Assembly (NCBI RefSeq): GCF_029953285.1
Contig: NZ_JASAOI010000006.1
Location: 1-64,000, forward strand
Reading direction: 5' to 3'
Origin: Yinghuangia seranimata
Lineage (GTDB): Bacteria > Actinomycetota > Actinomycetes > Streptomycetales > Streptomycetaceae
Length of the DNA stretch: 64,000 bases
Below, piece by piece: positions 16,756 to 26,608 of this stretch (position 1 is the first letter of the stretch; each line of letters starts with the position of its first letter). A program made the position numbers and the translations under genes. Below the pieces are notes generated by a model. That model searched no databases. It saw only the letters and a list, made by a program, of their open reading frames with translations, and was not told the origin of the DNA.

Positions 16756-17961
16756 TTACGGAGCGGTACCGGCCTGCGCCTGGAACATCGTCCACACGTC
16801 CGACCCGAAGCGCGCGCTCTGCTCGATCGCGGGCCGGATCGCGCCGGTCGACGTCACGCCCACGATCCATCCGACGTTGGGGAACTTCCACACCCACGGC
16901 CCGCCGCTCGACCCCGGCCCCATGCCGCAGTCGACGGCGATGCGGGCCTTGTCGAGGCGGACGTCGGAGACGCACTCCTGCTCGACGCCGCCCTTGTCGA
17001 ACGCGTCGGGGTAGCCGAGCAGCCGCACGCTCGTCGGGGAGATCGGGTAGGGGCCGGTCCTGATGCCGTAGCCGCCGTACTTGTCGACGATCCGGCGTCC
17101 GTCGAAGCCGTTCATGGTCGTGATGAACGCGACGTCGTGGGTGAAGGCCCGCTCGGTCGTGTACTTGACCTGGCTGCCCTCCTGGATCCACGCGGTGAAC
17201 GTGCGCGACTGGTACGCCGGGAACGCGGCGGTGAAGTTGAGCGCCGTGCCGCCGCGGTAGCCGGCGACGAACATCGTGTTCTCCATCCACTGGCCGCCCT
17301 TGCCGCCGTGCACACAGTGGCCGGCGGTGGCGAGCAGCCGCCGGGAGGCGCTGTTGACGGCCGCCGCCGAGCAGGTGCCGTCACGCCCGCCGGGGACGTG
17401 GAAGAACAGCTTGCCTGACGCGTTCGGGATGGCCCCGCCGGCGGACGGCAGTACGGGGGAGGCCCGCCCCACCGACCCGCCGCCGGGTGCGGCGGCCGGG
17501 CCCGAGATCTGCTCGTGCCCCGGGTCGTCGACCGGGCCGGCGGTCGCCGCGGAGCTGGGCTCGGGGGCGCCGCCGACCGGACCCGTCGCGGCGATCGCGG
17601 CGGCGACGCGCTCGGGTGTCCAGTAGCGCTTGAGCACGTCCTGGACGCGCTTGGGGTCCTTGGCCTCGTCGGCGGTGAGCAGCTTCCCGGTGTCCGGGTC
17701 GCGGTACGCCGCCGCGTGGTCCTCGGTGACCTTCGCGGCGTCGCCGGACGGGGACGCGGACGCCGACGGCGACGGGCTCTTCTTCCCGGCGGCCTTCTTG
17801 ACGGCGCTGCATCCGCTGAGCCCGAGCAGCAGGACGAGCGCGCACAGCAGCGCGGTGGCCCGGGTGCGGCTGGGGGTTCCCCTGCGGGTTCGGCCGCTCG
17901 TTCCCTTTCGGGTTCCGGCTCGGCTTCGGGTTCGACCCCGGAAACGGCTCGGCCGAGGCAC
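16756..17961 (-). CDS. Secreted trypsin-like serine protease lipoprotein
   Basis: Exported protease of 401 residues. An Arg-rich N-terminus is followed by a hydrophobic segment ending in the lipobox LSGC, so the mature chain is probably lipid-anchored. A charged propeptide-like region (about 150 residues with Ser/Pro runs) precedes the protease domain. The triad is His in TAGHCV, Asp in THDVAFI and Ser in GPGSSGGPW; paired Cys flank the His and Ser loops. GTG 17961 is chosen because AGGAGG lies 10 bases upstream; an in-frame ATG at 18066 would add 35 Arg/Gly-rich residues without a ribosome site. It follows a NarL-type regulator on the same strand, 383 bases away. Confidence 0.82.
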   Translation of the reverse strand: MPRPSRFRGRTRSRAGTRKGTSGRTRRGTPSRTRATALLCALVLLLGLSGCSAVKKAAGKKSPSPSASASPSGDAAKVTEDHAAAYRDPDTGKLLTADEAKDPKRVQDVLKRYWTPERVAAAIAATGPVGGAPEPSSAATAGPVDDPGHEQISGPAAAPGGGSVGRASPVLPSAGGAIPNASGKLFFHVPGGRDGTCSAAAVNSASRRLLATAGHCVHGGKGGQWMENTMFVAGYRGGTALNFTAAFPAYQSRTFTAWIQEGSQVKYTTERAFTHDVAFITTMNGFDGRRIVDKYGGYGIRTGPYPISPTSVRLLGYPDAFDKGGVEQECVSDVRLDKARIAVDCGMGPGSSGGPWVWKFPNVGWIVGVTSTGAIRPAIEQSARFGSDVWTMFQAQAGTAP

Positions 17962-18344
17962 GCCGAAGCGGCCTCCTGGTGTGTGTGGCACGGTGGTTCC
18001 CCGATCTGCGGCCACCACCGGCATGGCGGTGCCGTGGCGGCCCGCGAAGGTGCCGGACAACGACATGGGGAAGACCCGTGGCTGGTGGCGGCCCTGCGGG
18101 CCGGCGGGCCTGCCACGGACTCCCCCGCCTTCGCCGGTCCTTCTCCCACTCCCCCGGGGAGGACCGCCACCGAGGTCAAGCCTGGCGCGGGCGTTGTCCC
18201 GGTGTCATGGGACGGGTGTCCCGTCTTGGGACACGGGGACCACGGCGACGCGGAGACATGAGGACGCAGGAACGCAAGGGGCGCGGGGGCGCGGGGGCGC
18301 AAGGGATGCCGGGACACGGATGCCCGAACGTGGGGCCCCGCGCA
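17962..18344. other. Spacer between protease and response regulator
   Basis: 383 bases, probably the protease promoter region. It contains the hairpin GTGTCCC-GTCTT-GGGACAC (18216-18234), perhaps a terminator of the regulator gene, and a short GCGGGG-type tandem tract near 18280-18302. No further gene is supported. Confidence 0.4.
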
Positions 18345-19031
18345 CTACCCCGCCGAAGGCCCGTCCGCCGCCGACCCGTTCACCGCGTCGCCGGGACCCG
18401 TGCCCAGGCCCGCCTCGCGGGCCCGGACGATCGCCTGGGGGCGGTCGACCTGGAGCTTGGTCAGGATGTTCGACACGTGGTTGCGGACGGTCTTCTCACT
18501 GAGCGCCAGGCGGCGGGCGATCGCGGCGTTCGGCAGGCCCTGCGCGACCAGTTCGAGGACGTCGTGCTCGCGGTCGGTGAGCTCAGGGAACGGCCGCAGG
18601 GCGCCCAGTTCGCGGAAGTGGCCGAGCATCCGGGTGGCGAGCGTCGAGCCGAACACCGCCTCGCCGTGGGCGACGGCGCGGATGGCGGACAGGAGTTCGT
18701 CCGGGCCCGCGCCCTTGAGGACGTAGCCGCGGGCGCCGCCGCGCAGCGCCGCGAAGACCGTCTCGTCGTCGTCGAACATGGTCAGCATCAGCACCGCGAT
18801 GTCCGGCGCCTGGACGGCCAGGCGGCGGGCCGCGGCGATGCCCGTGGTGCCCGGCATGTTGACGTCCAGCACGACGACGTCCGGGCGGAGTTCCAGGGCG
18901 AGTTCGACCGCCTCGCCGCCCGAGTGCGCGAAGCCGACCGCGGTCAGGTCGCCGGACGTCTCGGCGAGCAGCCGCAACCCGGACAGGAACACCGGGTGGT
19001 CGTCGGCGAACAGCACGCGGATCGGCGCCAT
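18345..19031 (-). CDS. NarL/FixJ-family response regulator
   Basis: DNA-binding regulator of 228 residues. The receiver shows ADDHPVFLSG, the phosphoacceptor strand VVVLDVNMPGTTG and Lys in GYVLKGAG. The LuxR-type helix-turn-helix is LTDREHDVLELVAQGLPNAAIARRL followed by SEKTVRNHVSNILTKL. The ATG at 19031 lies 4 bases after the kinase stop codon and has GGAGG just upstream inside the kinase gene, so the pair is translationally coupled. An Ala/Gly-rich tail follows the HTH. Targets are unknown; the downstream protease is the nearest candidate. Confidence 0.92.
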   Translation of the reverse strand: MAPIRVLFADDHPVFLSGLRLLAETSGDLTAVGFAHSGGEAVELALELRPDVVVLDVNMPGTTGIAAARRLAVQAPDIAVLMLTMFDDDETVFAALRGGARGYVLKGAGPDELLSAIRAVAHGEAVFGSTLATRMLGHFRELGALRPFPELTDREHDVLELVAQGLPNAAIARRLALSEKTVRNHVSNILTKLQVDRPQAIVRAREAGLGTGPGDAVNGSAADGPSAG

Positions 19032-19035
19032 GGCG

Positions 19036-21519
19036 TCAACCTCCGTTGGGGGAGCCGGAATCCGGCAGCGGTCCCGGCAGGGGGCCCGGCATCGTGCCGG
19101 GCAGCGGACCCGGGGCGGCGCCGGGCAGGGGCAGCAGTGCCCGCACCGCGGTGCCGCCGGACGGGCCGGACGCGATGGTGCACGTGCCGCCGATCTCCGC
19201 GGCCCGCTCCGCCATCGAGTGCAGCCCGGTTCCGGCGGTGTGCGTGCGGCCGATCCCGGTGCCGTCGTCACGGATCTCGACCTCGAGCAGTTCACCCGCG
19301 GTGATCCGGACGGTGCAGCGCCGCGCGCCCGCGTGCCGCGCGGTGTTCGTCATCGCCTCCAGCGCGATCCGGTACGCCGCGACCTCGACCGCCGCCGGCA
19401 GCACCGGCGCGGTGTCCGGCCCCTCGACGCGGAACTCGGTTGCGGAGCTGAGGGCGTCCGCGCGGGCCCGGAGCGCGTCGACGAGGCCGAGCTGGTCGAG
19501 GGCCGGCGGGCGCAACGCCTCGACGAGGTGCCGGATCTCCTCGATCGCGCTGCGGGCCTCGGCGGCGATGTCGTCGAGGATCGCCGCCGCGGACACGGCG
19601 GCGACGGCGGTGTTCGGGCCGTGCGCCGCGCGCCGACCGTCGGAGGCGGCGAACACCTCGGTCTCGCCGCCGAGTTCGCCGTCGCCGTTTGCGGACGCGG
19701 CGGGGTCGCCCACCACCTTGCGGGCGATCGAGGCCTTGAGCACGATCGCGGCGAGTGCCGGGCCGAGCCCGTCGTGCAGGTCGCGGCGCAGGCGCTGCCG
19801 TTCGTCCTCGCGCGACGCGACGACGGCCGCGCGCGAGCGCTGCAGGTCCTCGTGGAGCAGCACGGCGTAGGCGGCCACGCCTATCTGTTGGGCGAGCCGG
19901 GTCAGCACGTCGATGTCGTCCGGGTCCCACGGCTCGTCGTGCTCGCGCGTGGAGGCGACCAGTCGGCCGATGGTGCGGCCCTGGTGGCGCAGCGGTTCGG
20001 TGTGCAGGGCGCCGAGCGGCCGCCCGGTCTCGGCGGCGACACGGAACTCGCCAGTGGGATCGGCGAGTTCGATGGACACGTAGGGGAGTCTGAGCGACGC
20101 CGCCACGGTGTCCGTCACCCGGGGCAGCACCTGGGACGGGATCAGCACGCCCGCGAGCTGGTCGCCGAGCTTGCCGAGCGCCGCCGCCGGGTCCGCGCGG
20201 TCGCCGAACATGACGCGGTTGGCGGCCCGTCCGAGGAAGCGGCGCAGGGGATTGAGGACGAGCGCGACCACGACGGCGGCGATCGCCGACGCGGCGGTGT
20301 CGCTCGCGGCCACCAGGTGGTCGAGGACGACGACGCACAGCAGGTACAGGCCGACCAGGCCGCCCGCGGTCGCGGCGTACACCACCGTGCGGTTGACCAG
20401 CTTGCCGAGGCCCCACAGCTGGTCGCGGGAGATGGCCATGTAGAGGCCGAACAGGTAGATGACCCCGGCGAGCCCTTGAAGGCGCGGTGGGAACAGGCCG
20501 TGCCCGACGAACACTTCGGGCAGCTGCCACAGCACGGCGTTGGCGGTGACCGAGAGCGCGCCGGTGGTGCCCACCCACAGCAGCCGGGTGCGCTGCGAAC
20601 GCCTCTTCTGGCTGCGGAAGTTGATCAGGCCGATGAGGGCGCTCGCGACCATGGACACGCCGCCGAACATGGTTCGCCCGACCATCAGCGTCTCCAGCTG
20701 GTGGTACCGGCCGCCGTGCCTGGTGAGCGCGTACACCGCCCAGCCGCCCATGAGCGCGGGCATGCCGATCCAGCACCCGGCCCGCACCCAGCGGCGCCGC
20801 CGCACCCAGGACGTCGGCGCGGGGAAGTTCAGCGCGGCCACGGTGTTCGCGCCCATCGCGAGCCCGAGCGCGCCGACCGTCGCGGCGAGGTACAGCCACA
20901 ACGGCGTGCCGCCGGCGGCCACTTGGACCAGAGGCAGGCCCATGGTCTCGACGGCGACGCTGCAGAACATCAGCGCCGAGGCGATCAACAGCGGCTTGGT
21001 CACCGGTTCGTCGGGGCGGCGCAGGTACAGCGCGATGCCGATCAGCAGGTACATGACGATGAAGGCCAGGTCGCCCCACGCCGACACCATGAGGTCGACG
21101 GGGGAGGGGCGGCGCAGCGGTACACGCACCTGCTCGACGCCGCCGTCGCGCAGCACTTCGTAGACGACGGTGCCGCCGAGTCGCGGCTCCGCGACGTGCT
21201 CCGCCTCGCGGGTGCCGAGCCGGTGCCCGTCGATCGCGATCACGACGTCCCCGCGCCGCAGGCCGTCCGGGCCCTGGTGGGAGCCGATCGGCAGGTCGGG
21301 GCCCACGCGGTCGTCCTGCCAGTACGACCAGCCGAGCGGCACCGAGGTGCCGTCGGACACCCGGTCGAGGGACAGCGCCGAGACGGCGACCCCGAACGCG
21401 ACGACGAGACCCGCGACCACCAGCGGCAGCGCGGGCCGGCGCCTGGCCCTCGGCGTGTACGCGTTTTCCGGCTGCTCCGGTCGCACGGCACGCGGCGGGC
21501 GCTTCGGGAATCCCCCCAC
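19036..21519 (-). CDS. NarL-type sensor kinase with PDZ-like sensor and GAF
   Basis: Histidine kinase of 827 residues, unusually large for its class. After a first membrane segment (LPLVVAGLVVAFGVAVSAL) lies an extracytoplasmic PDZ-like domain containing GLRRGDVVIAIDGHRLG. About eight further membrane helices follow, then a GAF-like region, a HisKA_3 dimerisation box (RQRLRRDLHDGLGPALAAI) and a HATPase domain (DDGTGIGRTHTAGTGLHSM). A charged insertion of about 45 residues (around VVGDPAASANGDGE) splits the H-box helices. GTG 21519 is the most likely start because upstream in-frame codons encode Arg/Pro-rich non-coding-like sequence. The PDZ-like domain suggests sensing of peptide ends outside the cell; this is inference. 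Confidence 0.85.
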   Translation of the reverse strand: MGGFPKRPPRAVRPEQPENAYTPRARRRPALPLVVAGLVVAFGVAVSALSLDRVSDGTSVPLGWSYWQDDRVGPDLPIGSHQGPDGLRRGDVVIAIDGHRLGTREAEHVAEPRLGGTVVYEVLRDGGVEQVRVPLRRPSPVDLMVSAWGDLAFIVMYLLIGIALYLRRPDEPVTKPLLIASALMFCSVAVETMGLPLVQVAAGGTPLWLYLAATVGALGLAMGANTVAALNFPAPTSWVRRRRWVRAGCWIGMPALMGGWAVYALTRHGGRYHQLETLMVGRTMFGGVSMVASALIGLINFRSQKRRSQRTRLLWVGTTGALSVTANAVLWQLPEVFVGHGLFPPRLQGLAGVIYLFGLYMAISRDQLWGLGKLVNRTVVYAATAGGLVGLYLLCVVVLDHLVAASDTAASAIAAVVVALVLNPLRRFLGRAANRVMFGDRADPAAALGKLGDQLAGVLIPSQVLPRVTDTVAASLRLPYVSIELADPTGEFRVAAETGRPLGALHTEPLRHQGRTIGRLVASTREHDEPWDPDDIDVLTRLAQQIGVAAYAVLLHEDLQRSRAAVVASREDERQRLRRDLHDGLGPALAAIVLKASIARKVVGDPAASANGDGELGGETEVFAASDGRRAAHGPNTAVAAVSAAAILDDIAAEARSAIEEIRHLVEALRPPALDQLGLVDALRARADALSSATEFRVEGPDTAPVLPAAVEVAAYRIALEAMTNTARHAGARRCTVRITAGELLEVEIRDDGTGIGRTHTAGTGLHSMAERAAEIGGTCTIASGPSGGTAVRALLPLPGAAPGPLPGTMPGPLPGPLPDSGSPNGG

Positions 21520-21782
21520 GCACCCATGATGCGGCCGACCGCGGCACCGCCGCCGGATCTTTCGGGGAGCGGGGTCCGCGGTCCGCGGCGTCGTGCGGTG
21601 CGGTGTGGTGCCGTGCGCCGTCGGGTGTGGGCGCGGTCGAAACCGAACGGACGCCACGCGGGCAATTTCGGTCGCTTGCCGAGAACTCCCGTTCCTCCCA
21701 AGGCACTCCCGTCACAGTGTCCCGTGGGGGGATCCGGCGGGCGCCGGTCCCGATCGGCGCGCGTCTGGGGAGGCCGCACGGC
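21520..21782. other. Divergent promoter region, kinase and RCC1 genes
   Basis: 263 bases between divergent starts. Apart from the GGGGAGG ribosome site of the RCC1 gene near 21767, no clear operator, repeat or RNA gene was seen. Confidence 0.35.
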
Positions 21783-23582
21783 ATGGGCAGAGTCATCGGC
21801 ACGCACAGAGCCGCGTCCGCGAACCGGTCGCTGTGGTCCCTGCTGTGCACGCTCGCGTTGTGCGTGCTCGGGATCGCGGCGGCGCCCGCGACCAGTGCGG
21901 AGACCGGGACGGCCGGCACGGTGTTCAGCTGGGGCCAGTCGTTCGGCGCGAACCTCGGACGGCCCGCGGTCGGTGCGCAGCCGGTGCCGCTGCCGGTGTG
22001 CCCGGTGGGGAGTGACCCGGCCGGACCGTGCCCCGACCCGCTCGCGGGGGCGACGGCGGTCAGCGCGTCGTCCAGCACCGGAGCGGCCGTCGTCGACGGC
22101 GCCGTGCTCGCGTGGGGCAAGAACTTCAACGGGCGGGTCGGCGACGGGACCACGACGCACCGCGTGGTCCCGGTTCCGGTGTGCGCGGTCGGCGCCGTGA
22201 GTACGGGGCGCCCGTGCGCGCAGTTCCTGACCGGTGCGCGCGACGTCGCCGTGATGAGCGCCGCGTCGTACGCGCTGCTCAACGACGGCACCGTCGCGGC
22301 CTGGGGCGCCAACGGGCGCGGGCAGCTCGGCGACGGCACGACGGCGGAGCACGGCGTGCCGACGCGCGTGTGCGCGGTCGGGGCGACGGCGCCGTGCGGC
22401 CAGTACCTGAGCGGCATCGTCGCGATCTCGCCAGGCGGCTACGCCTCGAACCAGATGCTCGCCCTCGACGCCGCCGGACGCGTATACGCCTGGGGCGCCA
22501 ACGACTCCGGCCAACTCGGCGACGGCACCACGACCGACCGCAGCACCCCGGTCCGGGTCTGCGCGCCGGGGCAGACCGCGCCGTGCGCGGCGTACCTCGA
22601 CAACGCGGTGTCCGTCGCGACGGGCAGCGGCCACAGCATCGCCGCGACGACGACCGGCGCCGCGTACGCGTGGGGCACCGGCTACGCGGGCATCGGCGAC
22701 GGCACCAACGGGCCCGCCCTCACCCCGAGCCAGGTCTGCGCGGTCGGCGCGACGGCGCCCTGCGGCAGCCACCTCGCCGGGATCACCAAGGTGTACGGCC
22801 ACAGCAACACCTTCGCGGCCCTCGACGGCGCCGGGAACCTGTACATGTGGGGCGACGGCGGCACCGGCAAGATCGGCGACGGCACGACCGACTCGCATGC
22901 CACCCCGGTCGCGGTGTGCGCCCCGGGACAGACCTCGCCGTGCGCGGGCCACCTGACGGGCGTGGCCAAGGTCGCGGTGGGGCTCGACCACACGATGGCC
23001 GTGCTCACGAACGGCGACCTGTACACGTGGGGCGGCAACACCCAGGGCGAACTCGGCACGGGCACAACCGACGGCCGGACCAGCCCCGGACGGGCCTGCG
23101 CGGTCGCGGCAACAGCCCCGTGTGCGGCGTACCTGACGAGGGTGACGTCGATCGCGGCGGCGGGCGTGTCCATCGCGGTCCAGGGGCCGCCGACCCCGGA
23201 CCTGGCCGTGACGACGACCGCGGCGGTGAGCGGGCTGCTCCTGCCGACCGTGACGGTGACCGCGAAGGTGGACAACGTGGGCTCGGCGGCGACGACGGGG
23301 TCGACGCTGACGTTCAGCTACCCGTCAGGCTTCACCAACCCGGTCGCGGCGGGCTGCACGGTCAACACGAGTGCCCGGACCGTGACGTGCACCATGGGCG
23401 CGATCGCTCCAGGTGCGAACGCGCAGAAGTCGGTGAAGTTCTCCCCGGGGCTGCTCACCATCGGCTCGAACCTGACCGTGACCGCGGTGAGTTCGGGCGC
23501 GACGCCGACGGACCCGGTGACGACGAACAACACGGACGGGGCGACGTGCTCGGTGCTGACGGGGCTGATCGTGCAGTGCTGA
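21783..23582 (+). CDS. Secreted RCC1-repeat protein with CARDB/DUF11-like tail
   Basis: Exported protein of 599 residues. A signal peptide spans about residues 1-38 (SLWSLLCTLALCVLGIAAA). Seven or so RCC1/BNR-type blades follow, recognised by repeats of the form AWGxNxxGQLGDGTT, so the core is probably a seven-bladed propeller. Unusually, most blades carry a pair of Cys in the pattern V-C-(6-8)-P-C, which could form a disulfide in each blade. The last 120 residues form a beta-sandwich (PDLAVTTTAAVSG...SNLTVTAVSSG) like DUF11/CARDB. GGGGAGG lies 9 bases before the ATG. Function is unknown; an extracellular adhesive or scaffold role is possible. Confidence 0.82.
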   Translation: MGRVIGTHRAASANRSLWSLLCTLALCVLGIAAAPATSAETGTAGTVFSWGQSFGANLGRPAVGAQPVPLPVCPVGSDPAGPCPDPLAGATAVSASSSTGAAVVDGAVLAWGKNFNGRVGDGTTTHRVVPVPVCAVGAVSTGRPCAQFLTGARDVAVMSAASYALLNDGTVAAWGANGRGQLGDGTTAEHGVPTRVCAVGATAPCGQYLSGIVAISPGGYASNQMLALDAAGRVYAWGANDSGQLGDGTTTDRSTPVRVCAPGQTAPCAAYLDNAVSVATGSGHSIAATTTGAAYAWGTGYAGIGDGTNGPALTPSQVCAVGATAPCGSHLAGITKVYGHSNTFAALDGAGNLYMWGDGGTGKIGDGTTDSHATPVAVCAPGQTSPCAGHLTGVAKVAVGLDHTMAVLTNGDLYTWGGNTQGELGTGTTDGRTSPGRACAVAATAPCAAYLTRVTSIAAAGVSIAVQGPPTPDLAVTTTAAVSGLLLPTVTVTAKVDNVGSAATTGSTLTFSYPSGFTNPVAAGCTVNTSARTVTCTMGAIAPGANAQKSVKFSPGLLTIGSNLTVTAVSSGATPTDPVTTNNTDGATCSVLTGLIVQC

Positions 23583-24061
23583 GCCGGCGGGTGGGGTGAG
23601 GCGCGGTCTTGCGGCCGGCAGACTGCCCCACCGGGGCGGACCCGGGGCCGGGTGGGCTTCGCGTGCGGCTTCCACGCGGAGGAGGCCGGCTTTGCGGTGC
23701 GAGCCCCGGGAGTGTCGCCAGATCTCCCGCCCCTCCCGCAGGTGCCAAGGATGTTCAGCGCGGACGGCCCGCGGGTCAAGCCGCCCCCTCAACCCCGGGA
23801 CAGACCGCCGTTGATGTCGATGGTTCGGCGCGGCTTGAGGCGCGGGCCGGCCGCGCGAAAATCGAAAGCGGAAGAGGCGGGAGGCCACCGACAACGGTGC
23901 TGATCGAAGACGTTGCTGCCGCGCGGAGTCCCGTCCGGCGGGGAGGCCAACCCCGTTGCAGGCGGCGGCAGGCCGCCCCGCGTTCCGTCCGGTGTTCAGT
24001 GCCGAACGGGCCGCGCTCTGGGTCCTGTCGGCCCTCGTTCCCCTCCTGGCATCCTGGGGCG
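23583..24061. other. Intergenic region containing palindromic repeat A
   Basis: 479 bases. A GGTGGGG...CCCCACC stem (23590-23632) just after the RCC1 stop may terminate it. Palindromic element A (about 23714-23896) follows. CATCCT at 24050-24055, 6 bases before the ATG at 24062, resembles the -10 box of a leaderless gene. Confidence 0.5.
23714..23896 (+). repeat. Palindromic repeat element A (degenerate copy)
   Basis: Member of a family of about 160-180-bp imperfect palindromes found five times in the window. The outer arms begin CCCGCCCCTCCCG and end with a CGGGAGG relative. Each arm holds a promoter-like pair facing outward with exactly 16 bases between: leftward TTGACC (23779-23774) to TGAACA (23757-23752), rightward TTGAGG (23835-23840) to GAAAAT (23857-23862). 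It is an inverted close relative of element B at 31797. Its centre (near 23800) has lost the ACAGG-N3-CCTGT core seen in copies C, D and E. Confidence 0.75.
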
Positions 24062-25102
24062 ATGGCTGGACGATCTTCCGAAGCGCCGACCGGATCTGAC
24101 GGGCCTGACTCCGCGCTGCGTGCCGCGGTCGCGGACGGCGAGCTCGCCGCCTACCTGCATGCCGTCCGTGCCGAACCCGGGCCGTCCGTACGGGAGATCG
24201 GGGCGGTCGAGCTCCGGGCCGGGGCGCGGCGGCGGGCCGTGCTGCGTCCGCCGGGGCCCGCGGTCGGCGTCGTCCGGGATCTCGTCGTGGAGCCCGGCGG
24301 GGTGCCGGTGCGCCTGTACCGGCCCCGGCCCCAATCCGTCGCGCTGGTCGTCTACTTCCACGGCGGCATGTGGACCATCGGCGACCTCGAGTCGCACGAC
24401 CGGTTCTGCCGTCGCCTGGCCGTCGGGGCCGACGCCGCCGTGCTCGCCGTCGACTACCGGCGGGCGCCCGAGCATCCGTATCCGGCCGCGGTCGACGACT
24501 GTGTCGCAGTGGTCCGTTGGGCCCTCGGCGGGACCACCGATCCCGGCGGTGCCGTCGAACTCGGTGGACCTGTCCGGCCGGTCGTCGTCGCGGGTGACAG
24601 TGCCGGCGGGCACCTCGCGACCCTGGTCTGCCTCCGCCTGCGGGACGAGGGCGGCCCTCTGCCCGCCGGCCAGGCGCTCGCGTACCCGAACACCGACCTG
24701 ACACTGTCCTGCCCGAGCGTCGCGGCCAAGGGCAGCGGATGGGGCCTCGACGCCGACGCGGTGGCCTGGGGCGCCGAGAACTGGGTGCCCGACCCGGCGC
24801 TGCGCGCGGACCCGGCCGTCAGCCCGCTGTTCGTCCCCGACCTCACCGGCCTGCCGCCCGCCGTGGTCGCGACCGCCGAGCACGATCCGCTGCGCGACGA
24901 GGGCGAGGCGTACGCCGAACGGCTGGGCAAGGCAGGCGTCCCGGTGCAGGCTCGTCGGGAACCCGGCATGGTGCACGGGTACTTGACGCTCGACACCGTC
25001 TCCCCGGTGGCCGGGGCGTGCGGTGACCGGTTCATCGCCGACGTCGCGGCGCTGTGCCTGTCCGTCGGCGAGGACCCCGAAGCATCCGAGTCGACCGCTT
25101 AG
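24062..25102 (+). CDS. Alpha/beta hydrolase, hormone-sensitive-lipase family
   Basis: Esterase/lipase of 346 residues. The oxyanion hole is the HGG motif in YFHGGMW, the nucleophile Ser sits in GDSAGG, the acid is Asp in AEHDPLRDEG and the base is His in MVHGYL, all in the order and spacing of the HSL (family IV) group. There is no signal peptide, so it is cytoplasmic. The ATG at 24062 may be leaderless, with CATCCT 6 bases upstream. It is followed by an AraC-type gene 144 bases on, which may respond to its product. Confidence 0.9.
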   Translation: MAGRSSEAPTGSDGPDSALRAAVADGELAAYLHAVRAEPGPSVREIGAVELRAGARRRAVLRPPGPAVGVVRDLVVEPGGVPVRLYRPRPQSVALVVYFHGGMWTIGDLESHDRFCRRLAVGADAAVLAVDYRRAPEHPYPAAVDDCVAVVRWALGGTTDPGGAVELGGPVRPVVVAGDSAGGHLATLVCLRLRDEGGPLPAGQALAYPNTDLTLSCPSVAAKGSGWGLDADAVAWGAENWVPDPALRADPAVSPLFVPDLTGLPPAVVATAEHDPLRDEGEAYAERLGKAGVPVQARREPGMVHGYLTLDTVSPVAGACGDRFIADVAALCLSVGEDPEASESTA

Positions 25103-25246
25103 TTGTCATGTGGTCGGCTGCGTCATAATCCCAGGTCAGCGGCCTCGTGATCGATTCCACATTGCCGCGGCACGTGCCACCTTGGCAGCATCCACAGCGA
25201 TCAGGCCGTGTCAGTGCGGCCCTGTGCCGACGGGGGGCACCACGGG

Positions 25247-26221
25247 ATGATCGTGACCGACTTCAGCAGTCGCGACCAGCCGCCTGCCGAACGCCTCGAG
25301 TGGTGGCGTGACCTGACCGACCGCGTCACCCTGCCGACGCACATCGCGGTGCCGCGCGACGACGACTTCCGCGCGCGTATGCGCGTCGTCGAGTTCGGCG
25401 CGGTGCACACGTCGATGATGTCCACGCCTCCGCTCGTCGCCGTACGCACGCCCGCGATGGTGCGCCGCGCCGACCCCGAGGTGTACCTGCTGTCCATGCC
25501 GCTCGGCGGCCCGATCGGCGTGAGTCGGGCCCGCGGCCAGGAGATCGTCCAGGCGGGCGAACTGGTGCTGAGCGCAAGCTCGCTGCCGAGCCGCGCGGAG
25601 CTGCCCGAACGTCGCGGCATTCTCACCGTCTCCATACCGCGTGCTCTGATGCCGCTGCCCAAAGGGCAGGTGGACGCGCTGGTCGGCGCCCGCATGCCGT
25701 GCACCGGGACGGCAGCGGTGACCGCGCACATGATGACGCGCCTCGCGCGCGGCGAGGACAGCCTCGGCGTCGCCGAATCCGCGCGCCTGGGAACCGTGTT
25801 GGTCGACCTCGTCGCGGCGCTCGTCGCCCAGCGGCTGGACGCCGAGCGGGCGCTGTGCCCGGACACTCGCCGCCGCGAACAGCTCGTACGGATCCACGCG
25901 TTCATCGAACAACGGCTCGGCGACCCGAGCCTGACCCCGGCCACGGTGGCCGCCGCGCACCACATTTCGCTGCGCCAACTGCACCGGTTGTTCACGCACC
26001 AGGGCGTCGGCGTCGCCGGCTGGATCCGCAGTCGCCGCCTGGAACGCTGCCGCCGGGACCTCGCCGACCCGGCCCTGCGCCACGAGCCGGTCGCGGCACT
26101 GGCCGCCCGATGGGGGTTCACGCACGCGTCGGACTTCTCCCGGGCGTTCCGCACCGCGTACGGCATGCCGCCGGGCGCCTACCGGGAGTTTGGCGCGTGG
26201 GGTCAACAACCCGGCGCCTGA
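25247..26221 (+). CDS. AraC-family transcriptional regulator
   Basis: Regulator of 324 residues. The N-terminal two-thirds resembles the AraC ligand-binding domain seen with PF14525-type proteins (ERLEWWRDLTDRVT, LLSMPLGGPIGVSRARGQEIVQAGELVL). The C-terminal 100 residues hold two helix-turn-helix motifs, TPATVAAAHHISLRQLHRLFTHQG and VAALAARWGFTHASDFSRAFR. ATG 25247 is used; an in-frame GTG at 25208 is possible. A perfect hairpin terminator follows at 26335. The neighbouring esterase is a likely target. Confidence 0.9.
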   Translation: MIVTDFSSRDQPPAERLEWWRDLTDRVTLPTHIAVPRDDDFRARMRVVEFGAVHTSMMSTPPLVAVRTPAMVRRADPEVYLLSMPLGGPIGVSRARGQEIVQAGELVLSASSLPSRAELPERRGILTVSIPRALMPLPKGQVDALVGARMPCTGTAAVTAHMMTRLARGEDSLGVAESARLGTVLVDLVAALVAQRLDAERALCPDTRRREQLVRIHAFIEQRLGDPSLTPATVAAAHHISLRQLHRLFTHQGVGVAGWIRSRRLERCRRDLADPALRHEPVAALAARWGFTHASDFSRAFRTAYGMPPGAYREFGAWGQQPGA

Positions 26222-26334
26222 CGTCAACCCGATGCGATGGCCGCTCGGCAAGACTGGCCGACCGGGACCGCGCCCGCGCGGCACCCGAACCGGGGGCTGC
26301 GCGATATCCGCGCCCGCGGTGCTCACCCCCCAAC

Positions 26335-26373
26335 GGACCGCGCCCGCCATACAGGGGAAGGCGGGCGCGGTCC
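26335..26373. terminator. Perfect 14-bp stem terminator
   Basis: GGACCGCGCCCGCC (26335-26348), an 11-base loop, then GGCGGGCGCGGTCC (26360-26373). It lies 114 bases after the araC-type stop codon. Confidence 0.75.
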
Positions 26374-26608
26374 CGGGACGTCCCGTGGCCTGCGTCCCGT
26401 GTCCAACCTCCTTCGGCCGCGTCCGTCTCCCACGTTCGCGTCAGCGTCGCGGTCCCCCCGAAGGAGCGTGCGGGCGGGGTGGGGATCGTGTGCGGCGGAC
26501 GGGGGCCGGAGCCTCGCTCGGGTGTGCTTGCGGACGTCCGACGCCTGTTGGCGCCTGAGGTCCGTGCCTGGTATCCGGCTCCGCCGGGGGCACGCCCTTC
26601 GGGGTGAC

